NCBI RefSeq assembly: GCF_001042695.1
Contig: NZ_AP012334.1
Location: forward strand, 744,001-808,000
Origin: Scardovia inopinata JCM 12537
GTDB lineage: Bacteria > Actinomycetota > Actinomycetes > Actinomycetales > Bifidobacteriaceae
Direction of reading: 5' to 3'
Length of the DNA stretch: 64,000 nt
Shown here in pieces: positions 38,006-48,583 of this stretch. Within the stretch, counting starts at the first letter, position 1; each line of letters begins with the position of its first letter. The position numbers were made by a program, and so were the translations under genes. The notes under the pieces are model-generated. The model had not been told where the DNA came from, did not search any database, and worked only from the letters and a program-made list of their open reading frames with translations.

Positions 38006-38096
38006 CGGCCCTGTGATAGCCATCTAGACCACAGACACGGCTTTTTCCTGTTGGGGAAGTGTCCGTGCTAAGATAGCCAACTGTTGCGAAAGCATC

Positions 38097-38188
38097 GTCC
38101 GGGTGGCGGAATGGTAGACGCGCTAGCTTGAGGTGCTAGTGCCCATTTTTGAACGGGCGTACGGGTTCAACTCCCGTTCCGGACACCA
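38097..38188 (+). tRNA. tRNA-Leu (anticodon GAG)
   Basis: Acceptor GTCCGGG pairs with TCCGGAC (one G-T pair), the D-arm is GGCGGAATGGTAGACGC, the anticodon stem CTAGC/GCTAG holds loop TTGAGGT with anticodon GAG, a long variable arm follows (class II), the T-arm is CGGGTTCAACTCCCG, and CCA is encoded. It reads CUC and CUU. Confidence 0.96.
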
Positions 38189-38190
38189 CA

Positions 38191-38225
38191 AACCTCTTGA
38201 TTCTCACCAATCAAGAGGTTTTTTG
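38191..38225 (+). terminator. Terminator of tRNA-Leu
   Basis: AACCTCTTGATT pairs with AATCAAGAGGTT around CTCACC and runs into a T-stretch (38219-38224). Confidence 0.9.
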
Positions 38226-38342
38226 GTAACTAAGTCTGCGTCAATTGGCAGTAATCAAACGTCAATGACTACAACTCAATAATCTCGCTAATTTCGGCTT
38301 TGTTTTCTTTCCCCTTAGGATTGGAAAGCAGAAGTCGGCAGG

Positions 38343-39197
38343 ATGGACTCGATGACAATAATTCCGGTTGATTCCCTGGATGATGACCGCCTGGCGGCCT
38401 ATACCCGACTGACTGAGGTTCAGTTGCGCAACCGTTTAGAGCCCGACAAAGGGATCTTCATTGCAGAGAGTCCTAAAGTCATAGACAGAGCCCTGGCTGC
38501 CGGAGTTCAGCCCCTGTCCTTTTTGGTTGAGGGATCATGGCTGGATTCTATGAAAGACCTTTTCTCTGCTGCAGAAAAAAGATGGGGATATGATATTCCT
38601 GTCTTCGTGGCTGGTTTCGATCTGCTTCATAAGATTACCGGCTATCGGCTTCATCGAGGGGCTCTCAGCGCTATGCGCCGCTGGAAACTGCCGACAGTTG
38701 AAGATATCTGCAGGGATGCCCACCGAGTAGCAGTTCTGGAAAATATTGTAGATTATACCAATGTTGGTGCTATTATGCGGTCAGCAGCGGCCTTGAACGT
38801 GGATGCTGTTCTCTTGACACCCTCCTGTGCTGATCCTCTTTACCGGCGGGCAGCCCGAGTTTCTATGGGAACTGTTTTTCAGGTGCCCTGGACCCGGATT
38901 GGGGGTGATAACCCTCACGCCTGGCCTCAGCCATCGATTCATCAGCTGACTGACTTGGGATTCACCACAGTATCCATGGCTTTGACTGATGACTCCATCA
39001 GTCTTGACCAGCTGGTCAGCAGAAAGATTGATCGACTGGCCCTGATTTTTGGCACTGAGGGTGACGGATTGAGCAGGCGGACTTTGGCTGCGGCAGATCT
39101 GACCGTTAAAATCCCTATGAGCCATCAGGTAGATTCCCTGAATGTGGCAGCATCCAGTGCTGTTGCTTTTTATGCAACTATGACAGGAAGGAAATAA
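38343..39197 (+). CDS. TrmH/SpoU-family RNA 2'-O-methyltransferase
   Basis: SPOUT-class methyltransferase of 284 residues. An N-terminal substrate-binding part (NRLEPDKGIFIAESPKVIDR) is followed by the knotted SAM domain with NIVDYTNVGAIMRSAAALN, IFGTEGDGLS and IPMSHQVDSLNVAASSAVA, the three family motifs. The target (rRNA or tRNA 2'-O) is unknown. It starts a forward operon that runs to 45.5 kb, three bases before rsmE. Confidence 0.9.
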   Translation: MDSMTIIPVDSLDDDRLAAYTRLTEVQLRNRLEPDKGIFIAESPKVIDRALAAGVQPLSFLVEGSWLDSMKDLFSAAEKRWGYDIPVFVAGFDLLHKITGYRLHRGALSAMRRWKLPTVEDICRDAHRVAVLENIVDYTNVGAIMRSAAALNVDAVLLTPSCADPLYRRAARVSMGTVFQVPWTRIGGDNPHAWPQPSIHQLTDLGFTTVSMALTDDSISLDQLVSRKIDRLALIFGTEGDGLSRRTLAAADLTVKIPMSHQVDSLNVAASSAVAFYATMTGRK

Positions 39198-39200
39198 GCT

Positions 39201-39953
39201 ATGACAGCCCCGCTTTTCCTGATTCAGCCGCATGATTTGACAGCTGCCTCTGCAAATCAGCTTTTTCAGCTCCCTCCCTCGGCACGGCAGCATGCGTTTA
39301 AAGCCATGCGTCTGAGCAAGGATGATCTTCTTGAAATCAGCGATGGGGCCGGGAATCGTCTGAGAGCACAGGTAGTTAATCCTCAGGAGGGCACGGTGAG
39401 GATTGTGTCTGAACAGTATGAGCCTCAGCCTTCTATAAAACTTGGCCTGGTCCAGGCCCTCGCCAAATCCGACCGGGATGAGCAGGCTATTGAAATGGCT
39501 ACGGAAATTGGGGTAGATTTTATTTTGCCCTGGCAGGCTGACCGCAGTATTGTTCAATGGAAAGGTCCCAAAGCAGCCAGAGGACTGCGCAAGTGGCAAG
39601 ACCAGCTGATTATGGCGACAGAGCAGTCTCGCCGGTCCAGGATTCCCCGTCTGAATCCCCTGGTGGCATCGTCTGGTTTGGAAGAATGGATCAGGAAAGA
39701 GGTCGATGCCGGCTCCCAGGTTCTGCTGCTCCACCAGGATGCAGACTTGTCGTGGAGTCAGGTTTCACTGCCGGAAACAAGCCCTATGATTTCTGTGATC
39801 GTTGGCCCCGAAGGAGGAATCAGCGATAAGGAAGTTGAAGCTTTCGCTGCCGCAGGAGCCAAGCCGGTTCTCTTGGGCCACACTATTCTTCGGGCTTCCA
39901 GCGCCGGTCCGGTAGCCCTGGCCCTTTTATCCGGAGCTCTCGGCAGGTTTTAG
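39201..39953 (+). CDS. rsmE: 16S rRNA (uracil-1498-N3)-methyltransferase
   Basis: SPOUT methyltransferase of 250 residues. It has the RsmE N-terminal PUA-like part (HAFKAMRLSKDDLLEISDGAG) and the knot motifs VIVGPEGGISDKEVEAF and LGHTILRASSAGPVAL. It methylates U1498 of 16S rRNA in other bacteria. It lies between the TrmH-like gene and the HIT gene. Confidence 0.92.
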   Translation: MTAPLFLIQPHDLTAASANQLFQLPPSARQHAFKAMRLSKDDLLEISDGAGNRLRAQVVNPQEGTVRIVSEQYEPQPSIKLGLVQALAKSDRDEQAIEMATEIGVDFILPWQADRSIVQWKGPKAARGLRKWQDQLIMATEQSRRSRIPRLNPLVASSGLEEWIRKEVDAGSQVLLLHQDADLSWSQVSLPETSPMISVIVGPEGGISDKEVEAFAAAGAKPVLLGHTILRASSAGPVALALLSGALGRF

Positions 39954-39983
39954 TGTAGAATAAGCCACAAGGAGCGTGTCATC

Positions 39984-40373
39984 ATGACAGAAAATATACA
40001 GGACAAGAAAGAGACCAGAGGACAGGTTAATTCAGCAGACAGTCAGGAAGATTGCCTTTTTTGCAAGATTATTGCTGGTCAGGTTCCCAGCAGGGCAATT
40101 TATGAGAATGAAACAACGTATGCCTTTGCTGATATTAACCCTAAGGCTAAAGTTCATGTGCTGGTAGTATCGAAAAAGCATTATCGGAATGTTTATGAAT
40201 TAGCTCAAGCCAATCCTGCCGAGCTGGTAGATATGATCAACGTTGCCCAGACCATTGCTGATAAGGAATATCACGGTCATTTTCGGCTTGAATTCAATAC
40301 AGGTGAAGACGCAGGTCAGTCTGTTTTCCATGTTCATGCCCATGTTCTCACCGGCGAAAAATTGGAGGAGTAA
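39984..40373 (+). CDS. HIT-family nucleotide hydrolase
   Basis: A 129-residue histidine triad protein. It starts CLFCKIIAGQVPSRAIYEN after 25 polar residues and ends with the triad HVHAHVLTG. Family members hydrolyse AMP-linked substrates such as aminoacyl-adenylates. SD-like AAGGAG lies upstream of 39984. The gene sits just before phoH. Confidence 0.9.
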   Translation: MTENIQDKKETRGQVNSADSQEDCLFCKIIAGQVPSRAIYENETTYAFADINPKAKVHVLVVSKKHYRNVYELAQANPAELVDMINVAQTIADKEYHGHFRLEFNTGEDAGQSVFHVHAHVLTGEKLEE

Positions 40374-40382
40374 ATTTTCTGC

Positions 40383-41501
40383 ATGGCTTCTACCACACGA
40401 ACCATTGTTATTCCGCAGGAACTGAATCCTGTCACCGTTTTTGGCCCCCAGGATGATGTTATCCGTTTGGTGGAGAAAGCTTATCCTGATTTGTCCATAG
40501 CTGTCAGAGGAAACAGGGTAGCCATAGTTTCCACTTCTGTCAAAACTGAAAGTCAGGCTGCAGAAGCTGAGGCCTTTATTCATGAGCTCATTGATGCTGC
40601 CTATCTGGCTCCTCTGCATGCCGACGATGTGAACCGCATTCTTTCCCGCAGGATGTCGCCGAAGATGGGTCGCCAGGGAAGCCGCAGTTCGCGGAGTCAG
40701 AACCCTGTCTTCACAGACCGTCCCCGGTCTCGCGGACAGACTTTTTTCTTCCCCGGTGCTACAGGGTCATCTGCACCCATGGCGGGACGGATCCCCAGTG
40801 TGATTACCATGGCCCACGGGGTTCCGGTCAGGGCAAAAACTGCCGGCCAGCTTGCTTACATTAATGCTATTGAATCGCATACCATTACTTTTGCCATTGG
40901 GCCTGCAGGAACCGGGAAGACCTATCTTGCTGTAGCTAAAGCAGTCAGGGCCTTTGATGATGGTCTTGTCCGCAGGATTGTCCTCACCCGGCCAGCCGTT
41001 GAAGCGGGAGAATCTCTGGGTTTTCTGCCCGGCACCCTGGATCAGAAGGTCGATCCTTACTTACGGCCCCTCTATGATGCCCTGTCAGACATGCTGGGTA
41101 ATGAGCGCATGCAGCGTTACCTGGCTGATAATACCATTGAAGTTGCTCCTTTGGCCTATATGCGTGGCCGGACTCTCAACGATGCCTATGTTATTTTGGA
41201 TGAAGCACAAAATACCACCCAACACCAAATGAAGATGTTCCTGACCCGTTTGGGGTTTAATACCAGGATGGTCATCACGGGAGATTCTACTCAGGTTGAT
41301 TTTGCCGTCCGCAATTCTGGCCTTAAAAATATTGAAGATATCCTGGCAGATGTTCCTGACATTGCCTTCATTCATCTGGGAAGTGATGACGTAGTCCGCC
41401 ATTCCTTGGTGGGAACCATAGTCACCGCTTATGAGAACTATGATCGACACGTCCACGGCCGTCAGCAGGTAGGAGAAGAGAAGGCAGGTAAGGCACGATG
41501 A
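40383..41501 (+). CDS. phoH: PhoH-family ATPase
   Basis: A 372-residue protein with a Walker [17 protein letters not shown] near residue 180, [15 protein letters not shown], and Walker [21 protein letters not shown]. An N-terminal KH-like part precedes. PhoH proteins are ATPases tied to RNA handling and usually lie beside ybeY and era, as here. It overlaps ybeY by 4 bp. Confidence 0.94.
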   Translation: MASTTRTIVIPQELNPVTVFGPQDDVIRLVEKAYPDLSIAVRGNRVAIVSTSVKTESQAAEAEAFIHELIDAAYLAPLHADDVNRILSRRMSPKMGRQGSRSSRSQNPVFTDRPRSRGQTFFFPGATGSSAPMAGRIPSVITMAHGVPVRAKTAGQLAYINAIESHTITFAIGPAGTGKTYLAVAKAVRAFDDGLVRRIVLTRPAVEAGESLGFLPGTLDQKVDPYLRPLYDALSDMLGNERMQRYLADNTIEVAPLAYMRGRTLNDAYVILDEAQNTTQHQMKMFLTRLGFNTRMVITGDSTQVDFAVRNSGLKNIEDILADVPDIAFIHLGSDDVVRHSLVGTIVTAYENYDRHVHGRQQVGEEKAGKAR

Positions 41502-42022
41502 GCGTAGACATTACTAACGAAACCGGTTGGGAGGTCCAGCCCATGGTCTTTTCAGATTTGGCCATGTGGACCATGGACCAGATGAGGGTCAGCCCTCAGA
41601 GTGATCTTTCCATAGCTTTCATCGATCCCCAGCCCATGGCTGAGCTCCATGTTCGTTGGATGGGCCTGGAAGGCCCTACTGATGTTATGAGTTTCCCCAT
41701 GGATCAACTCCGGCCCGGAGATGAGGATAACCGGCCAGAAGGGCTCCTAGGCGATATTATTCTCTGTCCCCAGGTAGCCAGTATGCAGGCTGCTGCCGCT
41801 GGCCATTCCACTATAGAAGAAATGATGCTGCTGACCATTCATGGGGTCCTTCATCTTTTGGGCTATGATCATAAGAAACCAGATGAAGAAAAGCGCATGT
41901 TTGCCCTTCAGCGCCAGTTGCTGCTGACTTTTCTCTCTCAAAGGCCGGGTGCCCTGGTTGATGTACTGCCGCCGGGCCAGGAGCCCGACACTGATGTTGA
42001 GGGGTTGATCAATCATGACTAG
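41498..42022 (+). CDS. ybeY: Endoribonuclease YbeY
   Basis: Zinc-dependent RNase of 174 residues needed for 16S rRNA maturation and ribosome quality. The zinc motif [16 protein letters not shown] is near residue 113, preceded by the [11 protein letters not shown] strand region and [11 protein letters not shown]-terminal 35-residue tail is extra. It overlaps phoH and the CorC-like gene. Confidence 0.94.
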   Translation: MSVDITNETGWEVQPMVFSDLAMWTMDQMRVSPQSDLSIAFIDPQPMAELHVRWMGLEGPTDVMSFPMDQLRPGDEDNRPEGLLGDIILCPQVASMQAAAAGHSTIEEMMLLTIHGVLHLLGYDHKKPDEEKRMFALQRQLLLTFLSQRPGALVDVLPPGQEPDTDVEGLINHD

Positions 42023-43403
42023 TGAGCAGGTAATCCTTATGGTTGTGCTGATTCTTATTGCTACAGCGGTTATTTGGTTTGCCATTGCCATGGCGGTGTG
42101 CGAGGCAGCAATTGGAAGAATCTCTCGCTCCACCCTGAATAACATGGTGGTGGAAGTACAGACAAATGATGAATCTGCTTTCATCAGCCGGCGGAAATTG
42201 AGAAAAATTCGTCGGGTACAGCAGTTTGTTGCTCATCGACACGCTACAGCAGCTTCCTGCTCTTTTATGCGCATCGTGGCCAACATCTGTGAAGGTGCTT
42301 TGGCCCTGGCCATCGCGCAACTGGCTGGCGCCCCCCTATGGGGACAATTCCTGGTTGCCTTCTGCCTGGCTCTCATAGTTGCTGTCATCTCTTACCTGGC
42401 CCGACCCAAGGCCACCAATACTGATTCTGTTCAGATTATGATGACTTACTCGCACCTGGTTTCCTTTGCTGAAGCCATTACTCCTTTTACCAGGTGGTCA
42501 GACAGGGACAAGACTCAGAAGGGCTCTGACCAGGACCTGTCTGAGGATGAGGAAGTTGAAAAAGCCCATATCGAGCAGGGTAGGGCAGCTATTGAGCGTT
42601 TGGCTGAGAATGATATTTTCGATAAGGAAATTTCAGAAATGCTGCGCAACGTTCTGACCCTGTCGGACACTCTGACCAGGGAGATCATGGTTCCCAGAAC
42701 AGATATGTTCTGCATAGATAAAACCACCAGTCTCAACGATCTCCTTAAAATGTGTTCTCGGTCAGGTTTCTCCCGGGTTCCCATTATTGGTCAGTCTGTG
42801 GATGATCTGATTGGTATTGCTTATCTGAAAGATGCGGTCAAATCTGTTGCCTTCAATCCGGCTGCTGGCAGCCGGCAGGTTCAGACAATTGCCCGTAATC
42901 CTATGCTGGTTCCAGAATCCAAACCTGTTGATGATCTTTTTCATGATATGCAGACTTACCGTCAGCATATGGCCATGGTAGTGGATGAATACGGGGGCAT
43001 AGCGGGAATGGTGACTATCGAGGATGCCCTGGAACAGATAGTCGGTGAAATGGAAGATGAGCATGACCGAGTGCAGCACCAGGAACCTGAACAGCTGCCT
43101 GACGGAGGCTGGAAGGTTCCGGCTAGAACCTCTTTGGCAGATATTGAAGAACTGTTTGAGATGGACATTGACGACGACGATGTGGACACAGCGTATGGGC
43201 TTCTGACCAAGGCCCTGGGAAGCGTTCCCATTGTGGGATCGACAGCATCAATCCACGGACTTGAGTTGACAGCAGTGGATCAGGCTGGCCGCCGCAAGAA
43301 AGTGTCCACTATTGTGGTCGAAAGAGAAGGCTTAGGTGAAGAAGACCGCCAGCACGAGGGAAACCACGATCGTGAGGGCAGTGAAGAGCAGGGGGAATCA
43401 TGA
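42015..43403 (+). CDS. CorC/HlyC-family hemolysin-like (CNNM) transporter-associated protein
   Basis: A 462-residue membrane protein: a DUF21-type transmembrane domain (about residues 1-135), a pair of CBS domains ([40 protein letters not shown]), and a CorC_HlyC C-terminal domain ([19 protein letters not shown]). Members act in Mg2+/Co2+ efflux. It overlaps ybeY by 8 bp and era by 4 bp. Confidence 0.9.
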   Translation: MTSEQVILMVVLILIATAVIWFAIAMAVCEAAIGRISRSTLNNMVVEVQTNDESAFISRRKLRKIRRVQQFVAHRHATAASCSFMRIVANICEGALALAIAQLAGAPLWGQFLVAFCLALIVAVISYLARPKATNTDSVQIMMTYSHLVSFAEAITPFTRWSDRDKTQKGSDQDLSEDEEVEKAHIEQGRAAIERLAENDIFDKEISEMLRNVLTLSDTLTREIMVPRTDMFCIDKTTSLNDLLKMCSRSGFSRVPIIGQSVDDLIGIAYLKDAVKSVAFNPAAGSRQVQTIARNPMLVPESKPVDDLFHDMQTYRQHMAMVVDEYGGIAGMVTIEDALEQIVGEMEDEHDRVQHQEPEQLPDGGWKVPARTSLADIEELFEMDIDDDDVDTAYGLLTKALGSVPIVGSTASIHGLELTAVDQAGRRKKVSTIVVEREGLGEEDRQHEGNHDREGSEEQGES

Positions 43404-44431
43404 CCGAAGATGCACGCCAGAATACAGGCGAGGAACTCGAAAGAGCAGGCAGCGACCAGACTTTCCGCTCTGGTTTTATTGCCGTTGTAGGCAGACCCAA
43501 TGTGGGCAAATCTACCCTTATCAACTCACTGGTTGGTAAGCAGGTTGCTATCACTTCTTCTAAGCCTGAAACTACCAGAAAGGCTATCAGGGCCATTGTC
43601 ACCCGAGATGATTGTCAGCTTGTTCTGGTGGATACGCCAGGAATCCACCGGCCCAGAACTGTTCTGGGTAAAAGACTGAATGATATTGTGGATGAATCTC
43701 TGGCGGACAGTGATGCCATTGCTTTCCTTCTTCCTGCCAATCAGGAAATCGGCCCCGGAGACAGGCGAATCCTTTCTCGTCTGCGTCAACAGTTTTCCTA
43801 TAAGGATCAGTCTGGCCAGTGGCAGTGGCGCAAACCCCTGATTGGAGTTATCACTAAAATTGACTATCTGAAAAAGAATGACCTGGTGAACAAAATTATT
43901 GAGATTGATCAGTTCGGGCATTTCACCCAGCTGGTCCCGGTCTCTGCACTACAATCAGACAATGTGGATGAGGTCCTGCGGGTTTTCCGGCAGGCAGTCC
44001 CTGAAGGTCCCCTTATGTATCCGGTTGAGCAGATTTCCGAGGAACCGCCAAAGGAGACCATAGCCGAGCTGATTCGTGGTGTATTCCTGGAGGAGCTGGA
44101 TGATGAGCTTCCTCACTCTCTGGCGGTAGTGGTTGACTCCATAGAATATCCCGACAGCGATGACAGGGGACAGGATGAAGACCAGACTGCCGACTCATAC
44201 AGGCAGGCTGACCACAAGGCTCTGGTTCATGTCTCTGTCTATGTAGAACGGAATTCACAGAAACCTATTATTATTGGACATAATGCTGAGCACCTGGTCC
44301 GAGTGAAGAAGAAGCTTCGAACACCGGTTAACAGGATTGTAGGCTGCAAATCGACTTTGGATCTTCATGTGAAAGTCTCCAAGAGCTGGCAGTCAGACCC
44401 CAAGAAGATTCAGCGGCTGGGTTTTATGTAG
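43400..44431 (+). CDS. era: GTPase Era
   Basis: Ribosome-assembly GTPase of 343 residues. G1 is VGRPNVGKSTLINSLVGK, G3 DTPGIHRPRTVLG, G4 is TKID, and a KH domain follows (RVKKKLRTPVNRIVGCKSTL). A roughly 25-residue acidic insert (DSDDRGQDEDQTADSY) lies in the first part of the KH domain region. It binds the 3' end of 16S rRNA, fitting the ybeY and rsmE neighbours. Confidence 0.95.
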   Translation: MTEDARQNTGEELERAGSDQTFRSGFIAVVGRPNVGKSTLINSLVGKQVAITSSKPETTRKAIRAIVTRDDCQLVLVDTPGIHRPRTVLGKRLNDIVDESLADSDAIAFLLPANQEIGPGDRRILSRLRQQFSYKDQSGQWQWRKPLIGVITKIDYLKKNDLVNKIIEIDQFGHFTQLVPVSALQSDNVDEVLRVFRQAVPEGPLMYPVEQISEEPPKETIAELIRGVFLEELDDELPHSLAVVVDSIEYPDSDDRGQDEDQTADSYRQADHKALVHVSVYVERNSQKPIIIGHNAEHLVRVKKKLRTPVNRIVGCKSTLDLHVKVSKSWQSDPKKIQRLGFM

Positions 44432-44458
44432 ACAAATATGTAGACAAAGGAGTTTCTT

Positions 44459-45511
44459 ATGAGTAAACGGAACGGAAGACAAGAGCCTATCAATGTGGCA
44501 ATTTTGGGGGCAGGCAGGATAGCTGTTACTATGGCTAAAACCCTGATTGGTATGGGGCAGGACGATCGTTACAAGAGTGCAGTCACACCGTATGCTGTGG
44601 CTACCCGCGATGATCCGGGCCGGGCTGCTCAATTTGCTTCTGACTATGGCTTTGCTCATTCCTATGGCAGTTACGAATCCATGCTGGATGATGATGACGT
44701 TGATCTGGTTTATATTGCTACTCCTCATGCTTTTCATGCTGCGCAGGCGATTGAATGCATGGAGCACGGCAAGAATGTTTTGGTAGAAAAATCTTTCACT
44801 GCTACAGAAGAGCAAGCCAGCCGTGTTTTTGAGACATCAGATAGAACTGGTCTGCTCTGCACCGAAGCTATATGGACCCGGTATCTGCCGTCCCGGCAGC
44901 TGATTCTTGATCTGATGAATGATCAGGGGTCACAGGGTATTGGACCTGTTCACGCTGTTCATGCAGATTTATCCTACCCGGTAGGGGATAAGGCCAGGAT
45001 GACAGATCCGGCCCTGGCAGGAGGGGCTCTCTTGGATCTAGGGGTCTACCCTTTGAATTTTATTCGCATGCTTTTTCCCCAGGTGAATCCCACTGATATT
45101 ATGACCGCAGCGAAACTGACCGACCGCAAAGTTGATGAGTCTAATGTAACTACTATCTGGCTTGCCAATGGAGTCAAGGCTACCGCTACATCTGATATGA
45201 CCTGTATGTCAGACAGGAATGGAGTCATTCAGGGAGAAAAAGGCTATATTGTTGTCGATAACGTTAATAATCCCAAGAAAATTCAAGTTTTTGGCAGGGA
45301 TGGAGCCTTAACCAAAACCTGCCAGGCGCCCCCGCAAATCACTGGATTTGAATATCAGCTCATGGCTAGCGTGGACGCTATTCGCCAGGGGAAGAGAGAG
45401 TGTACACAAATGCCTCATCAGGAAACAGTGTTCATGATGAGGCTGATGGATGCTCTCCGCCACAACTGGGGAGTCTGGTATCCTTTTGAGTCCCAGGACT
45501 CCAGGAGTTAA
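44459..45511 (+). CDS. Gfo/Idh/MocA-family oxidoreductase
   Basis: NAD(P)-dependent oxidoreductase of 350 residues. The Rossmann motif is VAILGAGRIAVTMAKTLIGM, the family motif VDLVYIATPHAFH and VLVEKSFTATEEQASRVFE with the catalytic Lys, and the second domain has GGALLDLGVYPLNFIRML. Members act on sugars, inositol or trans-dihydrodiols; the substrate here is not known. It ends three bases from the convergent ligase gene. Confidence 0.88.
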   Translation: MSKRNGRQEPINVAILGAGRIAVTMAKTLIGMGQDDRYKSAVTPYAVATRDDPGRAAQFASDYGFAHSYGSYESMLDDDDVDLVYIATPHAFHAAQAIECMEHGKNVLVEKSFTATEEQASRVFETSDRTGLLCTEAIWTRYLPSRQLILDLMNDQGSQGIGPVHAVHADLSYPVGDKARMTDPALAGGALLDLGVYPLNFIRMLFPQVNPTDIMTAAKLTDRKVDESNVTTIWLANGVKATATSDMTCMSDRNGVIQGEKGYIVVDNVNNPKKIQVFGRDGALTKTCQAPPQITGFEYQLMASVDAIRQGKRECTQMPHQETVFMMRLMDALRHNWGVWYPFESQDSRS

Positions 45512-45514
45512 AAG

Positions 45515-47566
45515 CTAGGCTGCCTTCTTACGGGGAACATACATTTGGGTGTCGAGCAGCTTCTGGTAGCGCTTAATCACCCGGGGACGGATGACCTTCA
45601 TGGAAGCGGTCAGAAGACCATTGTCCTGACTGAAATCTTCGGGGAGGACGATGAATTTGCGAACCGACTCTGCCCGGGAAACTCCTTCATTGGCCAGGTT
45701 TACATACTTTTGGATTTCTCCCCGGACGGCAGCGTTCTCTGCTGCTTCTTCCAGGGGCATATTCTTGTCCAGATCATTGGCTTCGAGCCAGCTCCTGACG
45801 CTGTCCTCATCAAGAGTGATCAGGGCGGAAATAAAGGGCCTCTTATCACCCAGAACTACAGCCTGGGAGACCAGAGAACAACGGCGGATAGCTTCCTCAA
45901 TAGGGGAGGGAGATACATTTTTACCTCCGGCAGTGATGATCAGATCCTTCTTTCTGCCGGTGATGTAGAGAAATCCGTCCTTGCTGAAGGAGCCTAAATC
46001 GCCGGAAGCAATCCAGCCATCATCGGTAAAGGCTTCCTTGGTCGCCTGATCGTTCTTATGGTAGCGTTTAAAGGCTCCCTCACCTTTGATTTGTATCTCG
46101 TCTTCTTCACTGATGCGGATGGAGAAGCCGGGGAAAACAATTCCTACAGAACCTGCTTTGAAGGGGGTTCCCAAGGGGTTGAAGGTACAGGGGGCTGAGG
46201 TTTCAGTCATGCCGTAGCCTTCGTAAACAGGGATTCCCGCTCCTCGGAAGAAGCTGAGCAGCTGAGGATCCAGGGGGGCGCCTCCGCAGACCAGCCACTT
46301 AGCCCGTCCGCCCAAGGCTTCCTTGAGGGCTGAATACACCAGGGGAGTATAAAGGGTGCGGAGGGCACTTTGAGTAGGCTTAGCCTTGCCTGTTTCTGAG
46401 ATGGAAGACATGTAGCCCTGGGCAGTATGAGCTGCTGCAGCAAAAATATGCCCTTTGATTCCATGCCCTGCCTTCTGGGAAGCAGCATTGTAGACTTTTT
46501 CAAAGACGCGGGGAACCCCAATCATAATGGTAGGGCGGGAGGCCTGCAGGTCTGACAGAAGGGTGCTGATTCCGGTGGCAATGTGCACCTGGATAGAACT
46601 GGAGATAACTCCGTAATTAATGGCACGGGCAAAGACATGTGCCTGGGGTAGGAACATGAGAATGGATCCATCGGGATCGGACAGAAGATCTGGAATGAAA
46701 GCATTGATATTGAGAGCAAAAGCAACCAAATTACGCTGGGTCAGTTCCACCCCCTTCGGAGCGGAAGTTGAACCGGAAGTGTACACAATAGTGCATATGT
46801 CGTCTAGCCTGACTGAGTTGATTCTTTCGTCCAAATCATCGTCCGACACGGCCCGTCCATATGCCTGAATTTCCTGCAGGGCCCCATTTTCCAGGCAGTA
46901 AATTTTTTTCAGGCTTTTGCAGTCATCTATAGCTCCATCAGCTCGCTCTAGCATGTCTTTAGTTTGCACAACCAGAACTTTGGCATCAGAATTATTAACG
47001 ATGGCCCGGATTTGAGCTGCAGAATCGGTGTCGTATATGGTGGACAGGACCCCTCCGATAGACAGAACAGCGGCGTCGATAATATCCCACTCATATGAGG
47101 TCCTGCACATAAAGGCTAGACAGTCTCCCTTCTTCATGCCCTGATGTATCAGGCCCTTTGCTGTTGCCCTAATGTCAGCCAAAGCCTGGTTGGCAGAACG
47201 GGTAACCCAGCGGCCATTATCTTTAAAGTGGAAGAGCGGGCCATCGCCGGTCCGCCGGGCTCTATCTTCATAAAGAGAGTAAATAGTAGTGGAATCAGGT
47301 ATATTTTTCACGCCCTCGGTTGTGCTGGTCAGCAGCCCGGTGACGGGATCAGGGCCGGTGGTGGTAGGGTAGTCCCGGGACCAGTAGTGGACTATAGGCT
47401 GAGAGTTGGCAGTCCAAGTATTCTCGTCCTGAGCAGGCTGATCTTCCTGACTGGTAAAATACTGCTGCTGATTAGTAGGTGAAGAAGAATGATTTGAAGC
47501 AGAACTTGTTTTCCTGGAAGCGGTCAGCTCCTGCACCTTTGTTTTTACCTCATCGAAAAATCCCAT
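45515..47566 (-). CDS. Long-chain fatty-acid-CoA ligase (AMP-forming)
   Basis: A 683-residue member of the ANL superfamily. After an 80-residue polar N-terminus come the AMP-binding motif YTSGSTSAPKGVELTQRN, GYGMTETSAPCTFNP, DGWIASGDLGSFSKDGFLYI and the adenylation Lys near the end. It activates fatty acids for lipid use; bifidobacteria use such enzymes for exogenous fatty acids. Its promoter would lie in the 300-bp gap shared with the divergent L25 gene. Confidence 0.9.
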   Translation of the reverse strand: MGFFDEVKTKVQELTASRKTSSASNHSSSPTNQQQYFTSQEDQPAQDENTWTANSQPIVHYWSRDYPTTTGPDPVTGLLTSTTEGVKNIPDSTTIYSLYEDRARRTGDGPLFHFKDNGRWVTRSANQALADIRATAKGLIHQGMKKGDCLAFMCRTSYEWDIIDAAVLSIGGVLSTIYDTDSAAQIRAIVNNSDAKVLVVQTKDMLERADGAIDDCKSLKKIYCLENGALQEIQAYGRAVSDDDLDERINSVRLDDICTIVYTSGSTSAPKGVELTQRNLVAFALNINAFIPDLLSDPDGSILMFLPQAHVFARAINYGVISSSIQVHIATGISTLLSDLQASRPTIMIGVPRVFEKVYNAASQKAGHGIKGHIFAAAAHTAQGYMSSISETGKAKPTQSALRTLYTPLVYSALKEALGGRAKWLVCGGAPLDPQLLSFFRGAGIPVYEGYGMTETSAPCTFNPLGTPFKAGSVGIVFPGFSIRISEEDEIQIKGEGAFKRYHKNDQATKEAFTDDGWIASGDLGSFSKDGFLYITGRKKDLIITAGGKNVSPSPIEEAIRRCSLVSQAVVLGDKRPFISALITLDEDSVRSWLEANDLDKNMPLEEAAENAAVRGEIQKYVNLANEGVSRAESVRKFIVLPEDFSQDNGLLTASMKVIRPRVIKRYQKLLDTQMYVPRKKAA

Positions 47567-47865
47567 ACTGACTCCTAACGGGCGTGATTGCTAAGAGTCA
47601 GCTCTCACACCATTTCTGATTTCTTGTGGATGCCCAAAGGTTCAGGCATTCTCCAAACTGGCTTATACTCTTACAAGTTTAATCTGTAAACAGGAAAAGA
47701 TGGGCGGGCGTTCCCTGGTACTTTTTCTACGACTTTTGCTATAGTTCTAGAGTGCTTTGGCGAGGGGATTATACCCGTAATCGACTCAGCTTTCGGTCCT
47801 GCTCCTTTTTGGGTTCTGGCCCGGTTGGTGTGCGATAGACCCAAGGCCAGCGAAAGGAGTATTTA

Positions 47866-48471
47866 ATGGCAGATATCACACTAGAAGGCGAAGCCCGCAA
47901 CGAATTTGGCAAGGGTGCTGCCCGCCGTATGCGTCTTGCTGGGTTCATTCCTGCAACAATTTATGAGGGCGGCAATGAGCCTGCTTTTGTTAAGCTTCCT
48001 CAGAAGGAGGCTACCCTGGCTATGCGTCATGCGAATGCCTTGATCGAAATCAAGTATGGCAAAGAAAGCAAGTTGGCTGTGGCCCGTGAAATTCAGCGAA
48101 ATCCTGTCAAGCGCACCATTGAGCATATTGATTTCTACGAAGTCCATGCTGGTGAAAAGGTGGAAGTTGAGGTTCCGGTCTTTATTGAGGGCGATCCTAA
48201 GGGTGCAGCTGTGGCCTTTGTTGATGTACAGAACCTGACTGTGCGTGCCGATGTGAGCAACCTTCCTGAAAATATTACTATTTCTGTTGAGGGATTGGTA
48301 GAAGGCGATCATGTTTTTGCGAAGGATGTAAAACTTCCTGAGAATGCTGAACTGGTAATCGATGATCCTGAAGAATCCATTGTTTCGGTAATGATTCCTG
48401 CTGAGGAAGAGGCACCAGCTGCTCCGGCTGCTGCTCCTGATGAGGCAACAGAATCTACTGAAGAAGAGTAA
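47866..48471 (+). CDS. rplY: 50S ribosomal protein L25/CTC (TL5 type)
   Basis: 5S rRNA-binding protein, long form of 201 residues. The L25 domain comes first (DITLEGEARNEFGKGAARRM, RMRLAGFIPATIYEGGNEP) and a CTC beta domain follows (GEKVEVEVPVFIEGDPKGA), ending in an Ala/Glu-rich tail. GAAAGGAG is upstream. The 300 bp before it hold the divergent start of the ligase gene and no other gene; a TATAGT near 47740 could be its -10 box. Confidence 0.93.
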   Translation: MADITLEGEARNEFGKGAARRMRLAGFIPATIYEGGNEPAFVKLPQKEATLAMRHANALIEIKYGKESKLAVAREIQRNPVKRTIEHIDFYEVHAGEKVEVEVPVFIEGDPKGAAVAFVDVQNLTVRADVSNLPENITISVEGLVEGDHVFAKDVKLPENAELVIDDPEESIVSVMIPAEEEAPAAPAAAPDEATESTEEE

Positions 48472-48500
48472 AGCAGCAAAACGAACTGCATTTCTGCTCA

Positions 48501-48534
48501 ATAGCCAGGACAATCATTGCCCTGGCTATTTTTA
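48501..48534 (+). terminator. Terminator of rplY
   Basis: ATAGCCAGG pairs with CCCTGGCTAT and is followed by TTTTTAT, 30 bp after the rplY stop. Confidence 0.85.
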
Positions 48535-48583
48535 TATTCTGGCTACCGTGGTGGTTTCCCAGTTCTGCGCTAGTCTTTCTTTG

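Noticed and set aside
38781-39734. 317-residue antisense frame over the two RNA methylase genes
   Set aside because: Covers two well-supported genes and has no family resemblance.
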